From Candidatus Omnitrophota bacterium (GTDB lineage: Bacteria > Omnitrophota > Gorgyraeia > Gygaellales > Profunditerraquicolaceae): DNA of 6,080 bases. The DNA is taken from the NCBI GenBank assembly GCA_016867095.1, contig VGKK01000068.1, positions 1-6,080 on the forward strand. Reading direction: 5' to 3'. The notes under the pieces were generated by a model that made no database searches, was not told the DNA's origin, and saw only the letters and a program-made list of their open reading frames with translations. The first letter of the stretch is position 1; every line of letters starts with the position of its first letter. Below, in pieces: positions 5,951-6,080 of the stretch. The translations under genes and the position numbers were made by a program.

Positions 5951-6080
5951 TTAACAGTACTTTGTCAAAAAATATTTTCCCTTGAGATTATTTTCAAAAA
6001 CTGTTTTTATGTAACTCGTGAATTTTCGTAACTTACGTAAACACAATGCGTTGCGTTAAAATTCTTGTTGATTTATCACC
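5951..6080. other. AT-rich intergenic DNA, no gene seen
   Basis: No convincing reading frame, RNA gene or promoter is visible. A 14-bp stretch at 6027-6040 contains the odd palindrome CGTAA-C-TTACG and shares TAACTTACG with 5813-5821, so another member of the repeat family may begin here and continue past the window. Confidence 0.5.

Noticed and set aside
5940..5968. Helicase promoter using TTGACA at 5963-5968 on the minus strand
   Set aside because: The -35 is a perfect match, but at 15 to 18 bp spacing the -10 positions read GC-rich sequence such as AGGGGC. No acceptable -10 was found.
5982..6011. Plus-strand promoter TTGAGA with TTTATG
   Set aside because: The -10 is poor and the sequence is simply AT-rich. 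No downstream gene is visible to support it.

Overview
The window comes from a bacterial chromosome and holds three genes, all on the minus strand: a UvrD/PcrA-type helicase fused to a RecB-family nuclease (5798 to 2883), rpsO for ribosomal protein S15 (2697 to 2428) and pnp for polynucleotide phosphorylase (2400 to 319). Base composition is moderate. rpsO has a textbook sigma-70 promoter and a strong Shine-Dalgarno sequence. The proteins look like those of a deep-branching, possibly candidate-phylum bacterium. Omnitrophota is my impression from protein style only and is weak.

Layout on the plus strand. 1-318: no gene, but packed with palindromic DNA. It holds two exact copies of a 45-bp unit made of two hairpins, then a MITE-like element with 23-bp inverted termini, then an inverted, diverged copy of the hairpin unit inside a long stem that stops exactly at the pnp stop codon. 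319-2697: the classic rpsO-pnp operon, with 27 nt between the genes. 2698-2882: the rpsO promoter, and upstream of it a 90-bp segment with TGTCCTATTTTT repeats that is bracketed by 14-bp direct repeats. 2883-5798: the helicase-nuclease. 5799-6080: a second, shorter member of the same palindromic family, only 13 bp upstream of the helicase start codon, then AT-rich DNA without a gene.

Together, rpsO-pnp couples a ribosomal protein to an RNA-degrading enzyme. The helicase-nuclease should process DNA ends or repair intermediates and appears to be a separate transcription unit. The most unusual content is the structured repeat family. Its stems differ in sequence between copies while base pairing is kept, its modules come and go between copies, and it abuts both the 3' end of pnp and the 5' end of the helicase gene.
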